Source: an uncultured Eubacteriales bacterium (GTDB taxonomy: Bacteria; Bacillota; Clostridia; Christensenellales; Borkfalkiaceae). Taken from it: a stretch of 64,000 bases of DNA. The DNA is taken from assembly GCA_905209085.1 (NCBI GenBank), contig CAJLRM010000001.1:248001-312000 (forward strand), read 5' to 3'. The notes beneath the pieces were generated by a model that ran no database searches, was not told the origin of the DNA, and saw only the letters and a list, made by a program, of their open reading frames with translations. Shown one piece after another: positions 59,787 through 64,000 of the stretch (its first letter is position 1; each line of letters opens with the position of its first letter). The translations under genes were made by a program, and so were the position numbers.

Positions 59787-60809
59787 TCAGCCCTGCCTCT
59801 TTGCTTTTCGCCTTTCCCTGACGATTCCCACGACCAAAAACGCAAGGGCGACCAGAAAAGAAACCAGCCAGACGACGAACACGATATTCCCGTTCAAATA
59901 GGTTTCGCTCCAATCCGTCAGCTCCATTTTAAAGGCGTAGGAATCCCCTAAAAGCAAAGAAATAACCGCGTTCGCCCCGAAAGTGAAAGCTCCCCACAAA
60001 ACGCACATACACGCCGCTTTTATCCAGCCGTTTCCTTTCAAATAGGAAAGAATGGCAGCCGATGCGAACACGGGTGCGAAGCAGAACGCCGCGATTTTTA
60101 CGCCTTTTAAAAATTCGCTCATATCCTCGTAGCAACAGGAAAAAATCAAGGTGAGGAGAAGGAGAAAATCCACCCCGACGCTGATAATGGGGTTATTTTT
60201 CTTAATGGCGCGCGGCACGGGATACAGGGCGAGAAGGATGGGCAGAAACACCGCGGCATACGCGAATAAAATCGCCGTCAAAGCGGTGAAAAACCAATCC
60301 CCGCGCACATAGACGCAGCAGGCGAGAAGGAGCAGCAGCAAAGACGCCGTAAAGCTGGCGCTGACCGCCAGCAGCTTTCCCTTTTTGAAGAAACGGGCCC
60401 AGGAAGGAAAGAGCGAAAACGCCGTCAGAAGCGAAGTCAAAACGATAAAGAACCACGACAGGGTCTTATCTATTGCCAAATTACAGATAAAACAGACGAC
60501 GAGCGCCAGCAGATACGTCCCCGTCAGTCCGTAAAACCACGCGTCGGAGATCTTCCGATATCGTTCCGCTTCCGCTTTCATGCGCCGATACTCGGCGTCG
60601 TTGCCCGCCGTGATCAACTCGTGTTCGCTCACGCCCAAAATCTCACATAAATCGGAAATCAGGGTAATATCCGGGTAGGTGACGCCGCGCTCCCATTTGG
60701 ATACGGCGGTCACGGTGACGTATAGCGCCTGCGCGACTTCCGCCTGCGTCATGCCTTTTTCCTTTCTTTTTTCGGCAATGAATCTGCCGAACGATTTTTT
60801 GTCCTTCAT
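59787..60809 (-). CDS. XRE-family membrane-bound regulator
   Basis: A 340-residue protein. The N-terminal Cro/C1-type helix-turn-helix (about 8-62) reads IAEKRKEKGMTQAEVAQAL then VTAVSKWERGVTYPDI. Residues about 90-335 contain roughly eight hydrophobic helices. The joining of an XRE domain to a polytopic membrane domain is common in Clostridia, where it may sense membrane state or a small molecule and act on a nearby gene. Promoter (60844-60872) and terminator (59717-59754) show it is transcribed alone; the target is unclear. Confidence 0.85.
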   Translation of the reverse strand: MKDKKSFGRFIAEKRKEKGMTQAEVAQALYVTVTAVSKWERGVTYPDITLISDLCEILGVSEHELITAGNDAEYRRMKAEAERYRKISDAWFYGLTGTYLLALVVCFICNLAIDKTLSWFFIVLTSLLTAFSLFPSWARFFKKGKLLAVSASFTASLLLLLLACCVYVRGDWFFTALTAILFAYAAVFLPILLALYPVPRAIKKNNPIISVGVDFLLLLTLIFSCCYEDMSEFLKGVKIAAFCFAPVFASAAILSYLKGNGWIKAACMCVLWGAFTFGANAVISLLLGDSYAFKMELTDWSETYLNGNIVFVVWLVSFLVALAFLVVGIVRERRKAKRQG

Positions 60810-60843
60810 CTTTTCGACCTCCCTACGGATCTTTTACGGCTTC

Positions 60844-60872
60844 ATTGTACGTCCCGAATGTAAAAAAGTCAA
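60844..60872 (-). promoter_or_regulatory. Promoter of the XRE membrane regulator gene
   Basis: TTGACT (60867-60872), 17 nt, TACAAT (60844-60849) on the minus strand; GGGAGG precedes the ATG. Confidence 0.75.
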
Positions 60873-60892
60873 TTTTTTCTTTCCGATTTTGT

Positions 60893-60925
60893 CAAAAAAG
60901 CGAGTAGCCCGTCAAGCCACCCGCC
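60893..60925 (-). terminator. Terminator following tetR
   Basis: On the minus strand GCGGGTGGC and GCTACTCGC pair over nine positions (two G-U) and run into TTTTTT; about 210 nt after the tetR stop. Confidence 0.6.
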
Positions 60926-61135
60926 TTTTTACGCCCTTTTCCGTCTTTTTGCCGTCTTTTTAGGTTAAAATCAAATTTCTTCCGCGCATCGAAATCCTTT
61001 TAGGAAAGAGCCATCCGCCCCCGTTGATTGCTTTCCGCCGCCCGCCGAGCACCTCCTGCTCTTTTTGCCGCCCCCGTCGGCTACGCCTGCGCCTTTTTAT
61101 GCGCCGTCCCTCTCTTTCGCCCTCTTTTCCCGTCT

Positions 61136-61717
61136 TTACTTTTTCGGCTGCAAAGAATCGAAATAGCGGAGCGCGTTCGTCATGATCTCCTTGGCGGTCG
61201 CCGCAAGCTCGTCGGGAGATTTTTTCATTCCCGCATTGATCCAGCGGGACATCAGCCCGATGCACCCGTTGCTGACAAAGACGTAAAAATCCTCGATCTG
61301 TTCCCGCGAAGCGGAGGGAAAATAGCGGGAATAAGTCGTCAGGCAGTTCTCCATCCCCATTTCCAGCATCTTGTAGACGAACCGTTTGTCCCCGTTCTCG
61401 CCCAGCATGATGACGCACATATCCGAGTTTTCCATGAGGAAGCCGAAGATTCCTTTAAAGAGCGAGATGGGCATGAGATCGTCTTCCGGCTCGATGGTTT
61501 TGAGATTTTCTCCCAATTCCGCAAGCATATCCCTTTCGATCTGTTCGAGAAGGTCGTAAACGTCCGTGTAGTGATTATAAAAAGTGCTGCGGTTGATGCC
61601 CGTGCGTTCGCAGATCTCCCTGACGGTGATAGACTGCACGGGCTTCGTCTTCAAAAGCTCGGTAAATTCTTTGCGGATGAGCATTTTCGTCACCCGCACC
61701 CGATAGTCGTTTGCCAT
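61136..61717 (-). CDS. TetR-family transcriptional regulator
   Basis: The ATG at 61715-61717 (AAGGAGGGAGG ahead) gives 193 residues. The N-terminal helix-turn-helix is clear: FTELLKTKPVQSITVREIC then TGINRSTFYNHY (about 15-50). The rest is the helical ligand-binding domain typical of the YSIRK/TetR_C_8-like Bacillota group (FLMENSDMCVIMLGENGD and YFPSASREQIEDFYVFVSNG). It is divergent from the epimerase gene, with about 240 nt between the starts, and probably represses it and itself. Confidence 0.92.
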   Translation of the reverse strand: MANDYRVRVTKMLIRKEFTELLKTKPVQSITVREICERTGINRSTFYNHYTDVYDLLEQIERDMLAELGENLKTIEPEDDLMPISLFKGIFGFLMENSDMCVIMLGENGDKRFVYKMLEMGMENCLTTYSRYFPSASREQIEDFYVFVSNGCIGLMSRWINAGMKKSPDELAATAKEIMTNALRYFDSLQPKK

Positions 61718-61876
61718 GTCCTCCCTCCTTGAAAATTTGCTTTTCCGAGCGCCTTTTCCCAAAATCCGCGCCCCGCTTTCGCCGGACGCCGCCCGACAAT
61801 TTTTTCAAAAACGTCGAATATCTTACCGATAAGAGCGGATTGCGGGAAAAGCCTTCACTTCGGAAAAAATTGATGA

Positions 61877-61905
61877 TTGCTATTTTTCCTTTTCTATATT
61901 ATAAT
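61877..61905 (+). promoter_or_regulatory. Promoter of the epimerase gene
   Basis: TTGCTA (61877-61882), 17 nt, TATAAT (61900-61905) on the plus strand, 50 nt before the ATG. Confidence 0.75.
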
Positions 61906-61954
61906 GGTTTTACAAAGAAAAATCAATACCGCAGATAAAAAAGGAGTGATATTT

Positions 61955-62956
61955 ATGAAAAAATTATACGTCGTAACGGGAGCAAACGGTCATTTGGGCA
62001 GCACCATCCTGCGAAAACTCATACAAAGCGGCGAAAAGGTGCGCGGGCTCATCCTGCCCGCCGAATCTCCTTTTTTCCCCGAGGAAGCGGAATATGTGAA
62101 GGGGGACGTGACGGATGTCGATTCCCTTCGTCCGCTGTTTTCCAATCCCGACAACGCGGAGCTCGTATTCATCCATACCGCAGGCATCATCAGTATAGCC
62201 GACGAGGTGACGGAAGCGCTTTTAAAGGTCAACGTGGAAGGGACGAAAAATCTGCTCGCGCTCGCGCTGGAAAATAAGGTGCGCAGGTTCGTATACGTGA
62301 GTTCGGTACACGCCATTCCCGAGCGCCCTTTACACGTTCTCGAAGAAACGGACAGCTTTTCGGAGGAAGAGGTGCACGGCGCCTATGCCAAGACGAAAGC
62401 GCTGGCGACGCAGGCGGTCCTGGAATACGTAAAAAAGGGACTCAACGCGGTCATCGTGCATCCGTCCGGCATTCTCGGACCCTACGACAGGTCGGGGAAT
62501 CATCTCGTGCAGCTCGTCACCGATTACGTGGAAAACAAACTTCCCGCCTGCGTCAAGGGCGGATACGATTTCGTGGACGTCAGGGACGTCGCGGAAGGGA
62601 CTCTCGCCGCCGCGAATAAAGGCAAAGCGGGAGAATGCTATATTCTTTCCAACCGCCATTACGAAATCAAAGAAGTATTGGCGATCGTCAAATCCATCAC
62701 GGGCGGAAAAAAACTTCCCATTCTGCCCATGTGGATGGCAAAGCTGGCGCTGCCCCTGATGGAATTCATTTCCAAATGTAAAAAGAAGCGCCCCCTTTAC
62801 ACCAAATATTCCCTCTATACGCTGTCCAGCAACGACAAGTTTTCCCATGAAAAGGCGAGCCGCGAACTCGGCTACCGTCCGCGCGATTTATACGAAACTC
62901 TGCGCGACACCATTTTATGGCTGAAAGGAAACAAAAAGGCGGCTCCCGCTTTCTGA
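61955..62956 (+). CDS. NAD-dependent epimerase/dehydratase (extended SDR)
   Basis: The only plus-strand gene. The ATG at 61955 has AAGGAG nine nt ahead and gives 333 residues. The nucleotide-binding motif VVTGANGHLGST (G9, G12, G15) marks an extended SDR; the active site is Ser117 in VYVSSVHA and Y144-A-K-T-K148. HPSGILGPYD and VDVRDVAEGTLAA are typical of dihydroflavonol-reductase-like epimerase/dehydratases. The substrate is unknown, possibly an aldehyde or ketone, since such genes are often under a divergent TetR repressor as here. Confidence 0.92.
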   Translation: MKKLYVVTGANGHLGSTILRKLIQSGEKVRGLILPAESPFFPEEAEYVKGDVTDVDSLRPLFSNPDNAELVFIHTAGIISIADEVTEALLKVNVEGTKNLLALALENKVRRFVYVSSVHAIPERPLHVLEETDSFSEEEVHGAYAKTKALATQAVLEYVKKGLNAVIVHPSGILGPYDRSGNHLVQLVTDYVENKLPACVKGGYDFVDVRDVAEGTLAAANKGKAGECYILSNRHYEIKEVLAIVKSITGGKKLPILPMWMAKLALPLMEFISKCKKKRPLYTKYSLYTLSSNDKFSHEKASRELGYRPRDLYETLRDTILWLKGNKKAAPAF

Positions 62957-63591
62957 GCGTCCGCCCCGCGGCATTTCTCTTTAAGCAGAAAGACGGAAAC
63001 TCCGTTTTTCTGCTTTTGTCGTTTTTGAAATTCTTTCTCCATGAAAAAGAACGGCGGGAAAAGGCGTATTGCGAAAAGAAAGATGTTTGGCTTCCGATCG
63101 TTGCCTTGAAAATTTTTCCCGCGTTCGCAAAAAATAGTTTTGTCGTCGAAAAGGCGCGGGCGCTTTCAAAAAACATACCCTCCCGCCTTCAAGTCTTTGT
63201 CTTTTCCTTTCGTCTTTTCCTTTCGTCTTTTCCTTCCTATTTTTTCTTTCCTATTTTTTCTTTCCTATTTTCCTTTCCTATTTTTCCCCTTTTTCTTTTT
63301 TATAAACGAAAACCGCCCGAAGCAAAACGCGGGCGGTTTTCTGAGCTTTGTACTCTTATCAAAATTTGCAGGCAAGCCTATCTTTTTCTCCGCGCGATTT
63401 TTTCCTTTCCCGCGCAAAATGGCTTCGGACGCGGCGTATGTCTTACGATTTCCCGTTTTCTTGGAGGATCCGCAAAAAGTTATCCCCGCGCGGCGGGTTT
63501 TCACTTTTTCTCCGCGCGATTTTTTCAAACGCTTTGTCGGGCGCGTGAAAATAACGTTCCCTTTTCGGACAAGGGGATCGACTCGGGAAAT
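62957..63591. other. Polypurine (minus-strand) spacer
   Basis: About 630 nt between convergent genes. A tandem pyrimidine run of TTTCGTCTTTTCC / TTCCTATTTTT units lies at about 63195-63300, then a strong terminator. No gene supported. Confidence 0.45.
63309..63340. terminator. Bidirectional terminator between the epimerase and degV genes
   Basis: Perfect AAAACCGCCCG / CGGGCGGTTTT stem (63309-63340), able to end transcripts from both sides. Confidence 0.85.
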
Positions 63592-64000
63592 TTATCTCGT
63601 GCGCTTCTTTCCCCAGAAGAACAACGCCACCGTACCCGGTCCCGTATGACTGCCGATGGTGGTGCCGACGCTGTAAATCTCCACTTTTCCGTCGAGATTT
63701 TTAAAGCGGCTTTCGATGAGATCCGCCACCGCGCGGGCGTCCTCATAACAGGCGGAATTGGAAATATAACATTTGCCCGAATAGTCTAAGCCGTCGTCCG
63801 CATACTCTTCCATTCTGCTTACGATTTCCTCGATGACGTGCTTTTTGCCGCGTATCTTGCTGCGGGGAATCAACCGCCCCAAATCGTCCATGTTCAGAAG
63901 CGGGCAAATCTTCAAAAGATTGCCGATAAATCCCGACGCCTTGGAAATTCTCCCGCCGCGCACGTAATATTTAAGATCGGTGGAGAAAAACCAATGATGA
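63592..64000 (-). CDS. DegV family fatty-acid-binding protein (partial, N-terminus off the right edge)
   Basis: The minus-strand frame is open from the window edge to a stop at 63592 and gives the C-terminal 135 residues. It begins HHWFFSTDLKYYVRGGRIS, the conserved DegV segment (L-x-Y-L-x-R-G-G-R-I), followed by SGFIGNLLKICPLLNMDDLGRL and ending with TIGSHTGPGTVALFFWG, another DegV hallmark. DegV/FakB proteins bind a fatty acid and present it to FakA kinase. The start and gene neighbours lie outside the window. Confidence 0.93.
   Translation of the reverse strand, partial: HHWFFSTDLKYYVRGGRISKASGFIGNLLKICPLLNMDDLGRLIPRSKIRGKKHVIEEIVSRMEEYADDGLDYSGKCYISNSACYEDARAVADLIESRFKNLDGKVEIYSVGTTIGSHTGPGTVALFFWGKKRTR

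Overview
The window looks like a chromosome segment of an anaerobic, gut-type Bacillota (Clostridia). The evidence is the gene order yqfC-yqfD-phoH-pgpH-ybeY-era-yqzL-recO, a veg / SPOCS-LysM / ispE block, sporulation-type genes, pyruvate phosphate dikinase, and strong TTGACA-17-TATAAT promoters with AGGAGG-like ribosome sites. Base composition is roughly balanced to moderately G+C-rich, except for an A+T-rich island at about 14.2-19.4 kb. A Christensenellales/Borkfalkiaceae-like host is only a guess. I find 41 protein genes, 40 on the minus strand; no rRNA, tRNA or CRISPR array was recognised. All family calls were made by eye without database searches.

Region 1 (1-12.6 kb) is one minus-strand operon behind a perfect consensus promoter. 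In transcription order it holds an unknown three-TM protein, a 1371-aa membrane-anchored BspA-type leucine-rich-repeat protein, a 1141-aa fusion of a degenerate GH3 glycosidase-like domain with a TM hairpin and a dead AAA-like domain, a membrane-anchored AAA ATPase with intact motifs, and a surface transglutaminase-like protein with YDG/MBG-type repeats that runs off the left edge. The first two junctions are ATGA overlaps. The dead AAA-like domain aligns with the active ATPase next door. This is the best candidate for an undescribed system: an envelope complex that may couple an outer LRR receptor and a transglutaminase to paired active and inactive cytosolic ATPase domains.

Region 2 (13-19.5 kb) has a lipase-like hydrolase, then the A+T-rich island: a DUF4143 ATPase under a palindromic operator, a HipBA toxin-antitoxin pair with repeated operator-like sites, a macro-domain protein that lacks its second phosphate loop, and an IS21 transposase remnant.

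Region 3 (19.5-37 kb) carries ppdK, a metalloprotease-like lipoprotein, an Mrr-type nuclease with a very long disordered linker, the conserved recO-to-yqfC housekeeping and sporulation block (with a shortened PgpH), and a ClC antiporter.

Region 4 (37-53 kb) carries a heterodimeric ABC exporter with a structured leader, a YbaK-type deacylase, a small IS200/IS605-derived non-autonomous element, ispE, a SPOCS-LysM protein, veg, uvrA, and uvrB with a LexA-like box. Region 5 (53.7-64 kb) carries a zinc-ribbon / tail-anchored winged-helix cluster, a P-type calcium ATPase, an XRE membrane regulator, a divergent tetR-epimerase pair, and the 3' part of a degV gene. Several 0.5-1.1 kb spacers are unusually polypurine on the minus strand and have no supportable gene.
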